Source: Pseudopithomyces maydicus (Eukaryota > Ascomycota > Dothideomycetes > Pleosporales > Didymosphaeriaceae). From it: 64,000 nucleotides of DNA. A program made the position numbers and the translations under genes. The notes below the pieces were generated by a model that saw only the letters and a list, made by a program, of their open reading frames with translations, was not told where the DNA came from and searched no databases. The stretch is taken from NCBI GenBank assembly GCA_026873275.1, contig JANTUC010000004.1:1984001-2048000 (forward strand), in the 5' to 3' direction. Below, piece after piece: positions 55,452 to 64,000 of this stretch (within the stretch, counting starts at the first letter, position 1; each line of letters begins with the position of its first letter).

Positions 55452-56755
55452 ATGGATCCCCTAGCAGATGTTCCCATGGTTGACCCCATGGACACTACGG
55501 TCGGTAACCGGTTTGCTCCCTACGGCCCTGAGAACCACAGTGCACCTCTATGGATTACCTCGATTCTCGGATTAATCTATGCGTTTGGAGTGCTTCTCAT
55601 CAGGGTATTTATCAAGAGGAGGGTTTTCGGCTGGGACGACTCGCTAATCGTTGCGGCCACTGTAAGTTTGATTGAACTGCCGTACCCACAAGCTTGGTTC
55701 TTATTGACATGTGCAGTTGACTGGGCTTGCACAAGCAGTTGTGTTCTTCCAGGCTCTCAAGAGTGGCTTGGGCCAGATATCTGAAAATGTGCCAGATCTG
55801 AGCAAGACCGCAAGTGTAAGTGGGCTTCTCCATGTGAACGAACTTGTTCTGACTTGTCGTAGCTGTCGTTTTCGGCCCAGGTGCTACTTCTCATCGCACT
55901 GTATCTCGCAAAATGCTCGGGCATCCTCTTACTACGACGATTGTTTGTTCGAGACCATAAAGCCATTCGTATAGTTTGCGATATATCGCTTGGGTTTATC
56001 ATCCTCTGTGGATTGGCCACTGTCGTTATAAGCAGCGCTGGCTGCCCATCAGCAGGGTCTTTCTCTCAGCACTGCAGCCTTCAGGTATGTGGCGGACAAC
56101 TCCTGAAAGTCTAGTCACTGACTCAACACACTGCAGAATACACGTTGGATCTTGATTACAGCACTGGATGTTGCGACCGAATTCATTCTTCTTGCCTTGC
56201 CTGCTTATTTGGTATGGCAGCTGCAGATGAAAACGACCTACAAATTGCGTGTGATCGTAGCGTTCTGCTTCCGGATTCTGTGCGTCGAACCCCACAATTT
56301 GAACCGATCCACGACTGACTCGTTGCAGGGTGATCGTTTTCTCGATCCTACATCTAACCGCGCGCATCAAATACATGGACAATGCTCAACCGTCGCCCTT
56401 CGCCATTGTGACGACACTCATCTGGCACCAGACCTTGCTGGCTTGGTCGCTAATCTCGACTACGATCCCCAATCTCAAAGCTTTCCTGCAATCGCTGTCT
56501 GCCAACTGGGGTGGAGCAGACTGGGGTTACACTGTCAAGGCTTATGGCAATGGCACTTTTGAGATGAAGAACATGGGCTCTTCTTCAAGACCCATGGCTT
56601 CGGAAGCAGGCACCGAAACCCGCACAGAAATGGACCGAAAATTCGATGCCCAAGTTCAAGTGCGGCCGGCTGGAGAGAGGAGCTCCCTCGGAAGCGGTGG
56701 AAGTCAGGATATGATCATTCGAAAGGACACCACCTGGACGGTGGTACGATCGTAA
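55452..56755 (+). CDS. Rhodopsin-like fungal integral membrane protein (seven TM)
   Basis: 366 aa from five exons: 55452..55661, 55717..55815, 55863..56084, 56137..56279 and 56329..56755. Introns are 47-55 nt, all GT..AG. Seven helices lie within about residues 35-290. The typical opening is RRVFGWDDSLIVAAT at about 56-70, and the late helix segment reads SLISTTIPNLKAFLQSL. This is the Pezizomycotina plasma-membrane rhodopsin-domain family, sometimes compared with PTH11-type receptors. It lacks an obvious retinal-binding lysine motif, so it is not an opsin by evidence. The C-terminal 90 residues are hydrophilic and Ser-rich, fitting a cytosolic tail. Ligand unknown. Confidence 0.85.
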
Positions 56756-57653
56756 AGGGCTGTCGACAAAAGATTTCTCTTATCCAATCGCGGCACACCT
56801 GCGATGGTCCGCTTCCTTCCCAACACTCTGGCACGCTTGTGCAGAACCATCTCATTTGGGCAGGTCGGCGATGAATGGTTGGTCGCCCCATCTGCAGGCG
56901 AAGTACCGCGGCACAGGTCAGACATACGTTAAAAAGAATTATCGTTGCATCGAGGTCAGAGATATCGTCGAGACTCTCAATTGGATTCTGCTTGCTTGCC
57001 CAGCCGTCTCACTGCAGCCCCCATCCTCCGTACCGTTACCTTGCGCTCCCTCTCATCTGCTGTATTTAGCCGCGATGCATGGACTAATCGTTGACCCATG
57101 CCAGTTCAGTTTAAGCGCCCAACTACACCCCCACCCTTTCGGGTCGGTTGGCGGAACGTGCCTGGCCGCAGCCGTGCTCGTATACCTGCCGTACCTAGTT
57201 TACTCCTGGCTATACCGGATCCTTCTCTAGTCTTGTTCAGGGTCCGGCTTCGAAAGCCTTAACTTCACGAGTCATGCCCGCGAACTTGCCGTCCCGATCA
57301 CGTCGCTGCGGATCTTGGCGCATGTCCAATCGACCAGTCCCGCAAGCGTCCGTACCGAAACCCTTCGCTACTATGAGTAGCGTACAGGAAGGATTCAGCC
57401 TCTGAAGAGCTTTTCATTGTTCAAACCAAAAAGAGCACCTCCCAGGATCTCTCAAGGGTATGCATGGGCTTAGCCGATTCCCCATCCCCTGCTCGAGCTC
57501 TGCAACTCGGCTTCGGCTTCGGAACTCTGCGAGAAACCGGAGGGGCCATCGTCGTTCTATTGCCATGCTTCACATGTCCATTTTCGAGCATTAACTACTT
57601 GCCCGACCTACCATACGCAGCTCATCCCTACCCAAACGCACCCGTCACCCACT
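56756..57653. other. Gap of about 900 bp
   Basis: 3' flank of the rhodopsin-like gene and promoter of the GNAT gene. Only featureless short frames. Confidence 0.5.
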
Positions 57654-58471
57654 ATGGCATCAAACGCTTCCAAGTCAGGCCACCCCGATGCCAAACTCCG
57701 CCTCGCCCAATTGACTGACCTCCCTGGTATCGCTCGCGTTTGGCACGCCGCCTTCTTTGACGACGAGATCATTGGGAAGCTTATGCACCCGCATCGCGAT
57801 CAGCACCCTGAAGACGTCTACTGGTTCCTGCTCCGTGGCTTGCGCGAACGATTTTGGGACTGGCGACATCAGTTCGTCGTCGCCACTGTGCAAGAAGATG
57901 GGCAAGAGAGGATCGCTGGAGCAGCCGATTGGCGGAGGCTAGGCGAGGGCGGAAAGAGAAGGGAATTGGCGAGTGTGGATCCCCGTAAGTTCTGTCACTC
58001 TTTGTCACTCATACAGTTGCGCATGTCACTTGGATAATTTACCATGCTCAACACACAGACTTCTTGTTCATTGCTGTCCATGCGTCGTTAACCCTGCCAT
58101 CTTGTAGGTAATCTCATTAGCCCGGCACTCAACATGTACCACTCGCTTTCGCTACGCCTGTTCCCCAACCGGGCGGCGGACCCTTCGAACGCATCCTGGC
58201 TCGATTCTGCCGTAGCGAGTTCAGAAAAATACTGGACTGGCGATCGCGCCGAGTGCTGGGACCTGCATGTCTGTGGTGTCCACCCAGACTTCCAGGGTAA
58301 AGGGGTAGGTAAGGTACTGGTACGTTGGGGAGTTGAACAGGCCAAGGGCGAGGGCGAGAACGTAGTAGCAAGTGTACTTTGTGGAGAAAAAATCGTGGGT
58401 TCTATGGAAAAGGTGGTCTGACTGTACAGGTCGGTGGTGGAGAAAATGGCATTGCATTGTTCACTAGATAG
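57654..58471 (+). CDS. GNAT-family N-acetyltransferase, frame broken at an A6 run
   Basis: Acetyl-CoA-dependent acetyltransferase-like protein. Exons 57654..57984 and 58108 onward; the 123-nt intron has GTAAGT..GTAG. The core GNAT motif A is seen as LHVCGVHPDFQGKGVGKVLVRWG (QGKGVG binds acetyl-CoA pyrophosphate). As written, the frame stops at 58421 after VLCGEKIVGSMEKVV, an atypical end. Adding one A at 58387-58392 yields CGEKNRGFYGKGGLTVQVGG, the usual motif-B GFY end of such proteins, and ends at 58471 (about 230 aa). I list the longer span. A missing base in the assembly is most likely; a truncated allele is the alternative. Substrate unknown. Confidence 0.75.
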
Positions 58472-58742
58472 GCTAGGGGGTTGAAGACACACATCACACA
58501 GTAGGTGTACCATCCTGTCGTCTTGTAGGATAGTCACATAATAGTTATACTCTCGTCCAACTCTTTCAGTTCAACTTTCCTAGGAGTGTCACTGTCCAGA
58601 TATGATTGAAGGAAGAGGCATACGAGATCCTGTTCTTAATACCAACAGGTTGGGTGGCGAAGCTATTGTTCTTTCCCTTGAGCGGACAATTCCGCAGCAG
58701 ACCTTTCGGACGTACCGAACCGAGTGCGAAAGGAAACACTCA

Positions 58743-59097
58743 TTACAACTCCCCACTGTTCTCCAATCCTTCCTCGCACAGATCCATGAGACGAGACCCA
58801 CCAACTACTGTGCATAATATCATCGCGTCACAGAGGACCAATCCCTCAGGATCGGCGTCGATAATCAGTGGGGCAACCTCGACACCGTGCTCATGGAACG
58901 TGCTCGCCAGCGTTTGCGATAGAGTAGGATTGTCTGGCCACGCGAGATCTATCGGACGAGCATTGGCGTAGGATGTTCGCTGCAAGCACAGGCGAAGCTG
59001 TAGAGAAAGGAAGTGATCGTCTGGTGGCGTTTACTACATCAACATCGTTTGGCGCTGCTACGAGATAAGAAGATGAACGTTGAAATCGATGTTGCAT
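58743..59097 (-). CDS. Candidate small two-exon gene, 96 aa
   Basis: Not recognised. Exon 58743..58997 encodes a well-formed stretch with SQTLASTFHEHGVEVAPLI and DPEGLVLCDAMILCTVVGG, preceded by a strong pyrimidine tract and a TACAG acceptor. A 12-codon first exon, 59062..59097 (ATG, MQHRFQRSSSYL), joins in frame through a 64-nt intron beginning GTAGCA with a TAAAC branch-like element. The donor is weak. Four cysteines in the main exon. It could also be the last exon of a degraded larger gene. Confidence 0.3.
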
Positions 59098-60014
59098 GCG
59101 GAAATAAGTGAAGATTTACTCCGTCTACAGGATTCGTATTTCCGAAGTAGCGGAGCAGCTATACGACATGAAACTATCGCGTGGTGGATTGGATGCTACC
59201 GGTCTACTTTAGCTCTTCTTAATTACTCCAGAAAAAGACTGCAATCCGAATGAAAATCAGGTTAGGGGACCGCTTGATTGGTTATAAATAGATTTTTGTG
59301 AATGAGATAATATTTCACCATGTGCTCTATCAAATGCTCAATGTTACCCCGGAATGGCAAAGTTATGGAAATGGCTCAACATTACACGTATACCACATAG
59401 TTGACCCTAACTCCCTACCCAATATCAAGGGTCCGGATTCACTAATTTGGCTTCATTCGATAAAGTGACCCACTGCTAAGCCCAACAAGCCGAACCCCAA
59501 AGTACCAATGATGCATCGCTCGACCAAAGTATGCTTCGTCAAGCGCTGTTTGAAGGTCGTTCTCGGACGTCCATCATGTCCTTCATCCACTCAAGGTTAC
59601 ATCAGATTCATGGGTGAATAATGGTGGTGACTCAAGATGTGTAAGCTTGACCCGAGCACTGCCGAGTGCCGAGTCGAGAAAGGTCTTTACGAAGACACGC
59701 GAGGCTACCGCATCACGTTATCAATGTGCAAAGATGTGCATGAGGATTTCATCGCTATGGCATGCTACACAAACGCCCCTTGAATCCCCAACAATGCCCC
59801 ATTTTTAAGAGAATTCCCAACAGAAACAGCTCACACCTCTGGGATGCTGACAACACAAGGACGCCTACAAACCCATAACACCATCATGTTGCCTAGTAAA
59901 AACAACCGCCCAAGTAATATGCAGGGGGGAAAAGAATTCAAAGCACCATTGCAATGCTGAGACTAACACAATCGTGACGGCATTAGACGGAGTCTACCTT
60001 CACCGCATTGTCGG
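59098..60014. other. Gap of about 900 bp
   Basis: Upstream flank of the candidate small gene and 3' flank of the R3H gene; AT-rich with no supported exon. Confidence 0.5.
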
Positions 60015-62622
60015 CTAAGCCGTGTTCCCGCCAAAAGGCGCATTGGGATTGCTGGGTACACGAGATACCGGAGGGAAGTTGTGGCCGGGCAGAGTGAACT
60101 TGGACGGCTGTTGCTGGGTTGCAGGGGGCTTGGCAGGAAGGTTTGATGGTGTGCCATATTTCGCAATACTCGATATTCCCGATTCTTGCGGCTCGCCTCC
60201 TCTGAGACTAGGCAGGATTGGCTGCGAAGGATTAGGATTGTTTGAGCCGGACCCGTATTGTGCCATCATTCTATCTGAACCAGGAGCAATGTACGTCGTG
60301 GAACCACCGTTTGGTGGACTAGGGTGATGCATCTGATGGGGCATCTGTGCCTGAGACATGAGGTAGTTGCTATAGCCATTCATTACCTGAGGGCCACCAT
60401 GCATACCCATCGGATAGGGCATGTTACGCCCACCGGGGATGAAGGCTTGACTCTGTGGGTTAAATTGCTGACGCTGGTAGCTGCCAGGAATAGGGTGTTG
60501 GTTCCGATTCGGTTTCCCGTTGAACGTAGGAGGTGGGAATTGTCCATAAGGATAAGCACCAGGGGCAGGACCTTGCATAGGTGCAGACATGGGTCGATTA
60601 TTTGCACCATTCGGGGCGAAGCCTTGGGACATGGGATACGATTGCTGCTGGTTCATCGGTGGCCAGGCCTGATTGGGCATGTTGGGAGGTTGCTGATTGT
60701 AGGGATCTGAGTAGCCTGCCATCGAAGCACTCGCCATCTTTGGGGTCGCTTGGTTGGGCATACCAGCATTTTGGAACGACTGCATGCCTCGCTGAAAGTC
60801 TCCAGACAGATCATAGTTATTCTGCACTTGGTAGCTTGGGTACATCATCGGTCCATTATTCGATGGGTACTGCTGGTTTGCCCAATACTGAGCTTGAGGG
60901 TCCTGGGGCATAGCTGGGTAGGGACTGCCATAGTTCGAAGGCGGAGATGAATCAGGGGCTATAGGAGAAAATTGAGGGTTCGTCATAGGGGTTGGATATC
61001 CGCTGTAGTAAACGGTACCATCTCCCGTGTAACCAGGCACAGCATATTGACCAGGATAGTATGCATTGAATCGGGACCTTGCCTCGAATCCGTCGTCATC
61101 GTCTTGGTTGCGTTGCTTTTTGTTCTTCTTTTTGCCGGAGGCAGAGCTCGACCTGGATGCATCCTTCTCTTCTGATGGTGCCGTAGCGTCGGGCGATTCA
61201 GTCTCCTCGCTCTCGGCGCTTCCGAAAATACGCTGACGAGCTTCGCGATACCTCGCCTCACGCTCTTCTCGCGTCAATGCAGACTTGTCTTTCTTTCCAT
61301 TCGCATCGTTTTTGTCATTGCCTCCGTCACTGCCATCAGCCTCAGATGTGGCTTTGGACGGGTTTTCGGAATTTCCCCCTGTGTTGGTGCCTGATCTTGT
61401 GTCGTCACCACGGCGCATGATTTTACGAGCCGGAAGGTCAGCGGGGGAGTATTTGTGCTCTTAGTAACATCAACCATTTGCGACAGTGGTGGAGGAATCC
61501 GGCAGTAGGGGTCCTCGTGATTCTTACACCGGTCATGGTGTTATCGACCACATGGCCCAGCAGATAGTAGTCCGCGAGTCGGTGCGCAAGCATTCGGTAG
61601 AAGGTATTGCAGTTGGGGAGGCAGTACTCGTTTTCGCTGCAATTGTTAGCCGTCGTCATATGTATGAAACAGCATTCAACGTACCGAGAATCTTTGATGA
61701 AGTCGATGAAGTCCTGCTCGATCTTCACAACGAACAGGCGATCTCTAGGCGATTGCAAAGCTTCCATTAGTTTCTCATCCGGGATTGCTGGCAGGTTCTG
61801 CGGCCCAGCTCCTGATGCCATGCTATTGACAATAGGCTGAGACAGAGACCGACCGATTCCATTGGGAGGCTGATTGGGATCGTAGAGTGTGTGCGGCCCA
61901 TTCGGGTTTGTGGCGGGAAATCGACCAGGCACTACACCTCGCTGGGGCTGCGGGCCCATGACAGCGATCTCGTGCAATTGAGCACGGAAAGCGCGAGCCT
62001 CGCTGTCAGAGCCCACACGGGAACCAGCAGCGTTGCTCTCAGGCGGTGACGTCACATCTTCCTCTTCGACTGCTCTAAGGCTAGCACTGTCGTCTGGGCG
62101 AAGTGACTCCTTCTCATCCAAGGCGAACGTGGCGGCCGAAGCGACGCTTTTTCCGTCCAGACTCGGAGGTTTCGCCGAGCCGTCCGAGGAAGAAAGCTGG
62201 GTGGTGCTGTCCTCGGCGGTCGAGAATTTCACCACGGCAGCAGACGGGTGCAGCTTGGCCGCGTCCTCCTCTTTGAGTTCTGGGTGGGTTGCTGTTCGAT
62301 GGCGGTCCGAGCCGCTCGACTGTGCGGGGCGGCTAGCCGTGTTGGCAGGCATTGCAGTAGCTGCACCCGGCTCTGGACGGGGCTCAATGCGTACGGCAGG
62401 CGCTGCACCGCTCACGACGGGCGGTTTGGTCAGGTTTGCGGGAATGGCAACCGGGGGCTTGACGCTAGGGGCCGATTCTTTCGGGATCTGGGGCTTATAT
62501 GTTTGCGCGGCAACCTGTGTCGGTTAGCGAGGGTAGGTGGACTGAGCATGGCGGGCACTCGCTTTCGCGAAGGAGGGCCTGGCGACGGGCTTTCCCGGGG
62601 GACACGGGACGGCAGACGTCAT
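60015..62622 (-). CDS. R3H-domain RNA-binding protein, frame broken at two C runs
   Basis: Fungal R3H-type single-stranded nucleic acid binding protein, about 837 aa after correction. Exons are 62563..62622 (MTSAVPCPPGKPVARPSFAK), 61685..62514 and 60015..61636. The first 48-nt intron has a GC donor (GCGAGT); the second (48 nt) is GTACGT..GCAG. The R3H region is FVVKIEQDFIDFIKDS, then NTFYRMLAHRLADYYLLGH. After VRITRTP the family continuation YCRIPPPLSQMVDVTKSTNTPP and then DLPARKIMRRGDD appear in successive frames. Each is reached by one extra base, at plus-strand G4 61508-61511 and G5 61443-61447. A SUZ-like basic motif (TREEREARYREARQRIFGS) and a long Pro/Gln/Asn/Tyr-rich low-complexity tail follow, suggestive of RNP granule proteins. 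Confidence 0.83.
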
Positions 62623-63378
62623 GGCTGTAGAAGGTCGCTGAAGGGATGCTGCTCAGAGGTGGGAGGCAAGAAGACACGGAAAAAGTTGCACAGGGTCGCC
62701 GAGGGGTGCCAAGCCGAACGCCGGAAAGCCGCAAAGTGGTGGTGTGGACCGGAAGGAGCGAAGTTGAAGCCTTGTAAAAAATCTCAGGAAATGGGCTGCT
62801 CAAGGAAAGTTGCTGCAATGGCCAGAAAGCTGCACATGGTGGAGCGGCGACATTCGAACCGGCAGGGGCAGGCGACGGGAGGGCGGGCGAGGCAGGCAGA
62901 GCAGGAGCCTGCGGCGTGCGGCGAGGGGCTCGTCCTGGGTGGTTTGGCGGGGGTCGCAAGCGGGGTGAGTGTGGGTGGAGAGGAATGAATGAGGCTCGAC
63001 GTCGTCGAAATTGATCCGTGCGCCGCGTCTTGGCAGCAGGCCGCAACACGACCGTGGACCAGGACGAGGATGGGGCGAGCCGTGGAGCCCTGCCCAGGTG
63101 CGTCCAGGCACACGTGCAACGACACCGCCCAACCCTGGGCCGCCGACCCTCAGCTGCCCGACGACCGCTGCCTGCCTGCGACCACGCCTGCCTGTCTGCC
63201 TGCCTGCCGCCTGCGCCCGAGCCTGCGCGTGTCCCAGCCGCGGACGCATCCAGCTCCGCTTCGCCGCTCCGTATTCTTTTGCTCGACGGGCGAGCGCGAC
63301 AAACAATTTGCGCGCCGACCTACCCACCTCGCCCACCCAAGCCCTACCCACCGCGCCCTACCCACCGCGCCCGCCGCC
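62623..63378. promoter_or_regulatory. Bidirectional GC-rich promoter, R3H / zinc-knuckle genes
   Basis: 756 bp between the two start codons. It contains CCTG-rich repeats around 63168-63210 and a repeated CCCTACCCACCGCG unit at about 63343-63371 just before the zinc-knuckle ATG. Open frames on both strands here are composition-driven and not called. Confidence 0.6.
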
Positions 63379-64000
63379 ATGTTCAGCCGCCGCGGTGGCT
63401 TCGGTGGCCGCTCCAAGGCGACGCCCAGCACCACCTGCCAAAAGTGCCTGCAGAAGGGCCATTACAGCTACGAGTGCACCGTCTCCGCCCAGGAGCGCCC
63501 GTACAAGCCGCGGCCCTCCCGCACCCAGCAGCTCCTCAACCCATCCCTCAAGCCGAAACTCACCGAGGACGTACCCAGCGACCTGCTGCGCAAGAAGGGC
63601 CTCGCTGACAGCATCTTGGCGGACAAGGAGGAGGAGCGTCGCAAGAAATCAGCGCGCCGCTCGCGCTCCCTGTCGTCCGTGTCTGACTCTGACTCTGTGT
63701 CGACCATATCCACAAACCGTTCGCGGTCGCGGTCACGGTCGCCCAAGCGGATCGAGCATAAGAAATCCGATGGAGACGGGCTGAATAAGAGGCGCCGCAG
63801 GTCCGTCTCATCCGAGTCGCCGCACTTGCTCGACACCACCGAACGCCATACACGCCGGAGACTGAGCTCCATGAGCCCGGAACAGAGGGGGCGAAGAAGG
63901 TCGCGCTCGAGTCCCATGGACATATCGCATGACGAGAGCCCGCAGCGGAAGGCACCGAGGAAGGACTACTCGCGGAGCCCTAGCTACACCAGGACACGAG
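63379..64000 (+). CDS. Zinc-knuckle / RS-rich protein (ZCCHC10-like), 3' partial
   Basis: Open from ATG 63379 to the window end without a stop, at least 207 aa; the gene runs off the sequence. A CCHC zinc knuckle CQKCLQKGHYSYEC has ligands C20, C23, H28 and C33. Residues up to about 85 (PYKPRPSRTQQLLNPSLKP, DLLRKKGLADSILADKE) match the fungal/animal ZCCHC10 pattern. The remainder is rich in Arg-Ser dipeptides (SRSRSRSPKR, RRSRSSP), as in splicing-associated proteins. Likely nuclear and RNA-linked; that role is inferred. Divergent from the R3H gene. Confidence 0.85.
   Translation, partial: MFSRRGGFGGRSKATPSTTCQKCLQKGHYSYECTVSAQERPYKPRPSRTQQLLNPSLKPKLTEDVPSDLLRKKGLADSILADKEEERRKKSARRSRSLSSVSDSDSVSTISTNRSRSRSRSPKRIEHKKSDGDGLNKRRRRSVSSESPHLLDTTERHTRRRLSSMSPEQRGRRRSRSSPMDISHDESPQRKAPRKDYSRSPSYTRTR

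Noticed and set aside
63011..63784. Overlapping long frames on both strands around the zinc-knuckle gene
   Set aside because: They are shadows of GC-rich, RS-encoding sequence. The real frame starts at 63379 and contains the CCHC knuckle.
1..64000. tRNA, 5S rRNA, transposon, CRISPR or biosynthetic gene cluster
   Set aside because: I scanned both strands for T-loop/B-box patterns, transposase or reverse-transcriptase motifs, long terminal repeats and core biosynthetic enzymes, and found none I could support by eye.

Overview
This window reads as nuclear DNA of a filamentous ascomycete (Pezizomycotina). The gene style resembles Dothideomycetes/Pleosporales, but that placement is inference. Evidence: monocistronic genes on both strands, many 47-57 nt spliceosomal introns with GT..(C)TRAY..AG signals, a HET-domain/ankyrin protein, a rhodopsin-like fungal membrane protein, Cap10- and DUF3405-type glycosylation proteins, a secreted GH43 enzyme and APC permeases. 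There are no operons, no ribosome binding sites and no CRISPR. I found no tRNA, rRNA or transposon.

Layout. 0-7 kb: SDR oxidoreductase (-), p24 cargo receptor (+), a U2 snRNA gene (-) interrupted by an mRNA-type intron, DUF3405 protein (-). 7-16 kb: two-TM protein (-), CYS3/MetR-like bZIP factor (-) divergent from the kinetochore gene CHL4 (+), HhH protein (-) convergent with CHL4. 16-27 kb: zinc-finger-like nuclear protein (+), bacterial-looking nucleotidyltransferase (-) divergent from an APC permease (+), small membrane protein (+), aquaporin (-). 27-35 kb: two-TM protein (-), Cap10-like GT90 (-), histone chaperone RTT106 (-), tetraspan protein (+). 35-47 kb: HET/ankyrin protein (-), multi-TM protein (+), small basic protein (-), four-TM protein (-), secreted SnoaL-like repeat protein (-). 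47-64 kb: BTB-like protein (+), GH43 (-), second APC permease (-), rhodopsin-like protein (+), GNAT (+), candidate small gene (-), R3H protein (-) divergent from a zinc-knuckle/RS protein (+) cut by the window end.

The strongest unusual signal is the U2 snRNA gene. Its 5' end and the rest of the RNA are separated by a 54-nt insert with a canonical donor, branch site and acceptor, and removing it restores a textbook U2. Second, four genes (two-TM protein, GT90, GNAT, R3H) have their reading frame broken exactly at G, C or A runs. Adding or removing one base restores family-like sequence, so assembly homopolymer errors are the leading explanation and these genes should not be called pseudogenes without read support. 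Smaller observations are a GC-AG intron, a permease intron without a GT at its expected donor, stopless 3n introns, a perfect G-quadruplex motif and a TCACGTGA palindrome between the bZIP gene and CHL4.

Most genes are unrelated housekeeping or accessory functions: chromatin and kinetochore (RTT106, CHL4), RNA (U2, R3H, zinc knuckle), secretion and glycosylation (p24, GT90, DUF3405), transport (two permeases, aquaporin) and secreted or self-recognition proteins (GH43, SnoaL-like, HET). I see no biosynthetic gene cluster.
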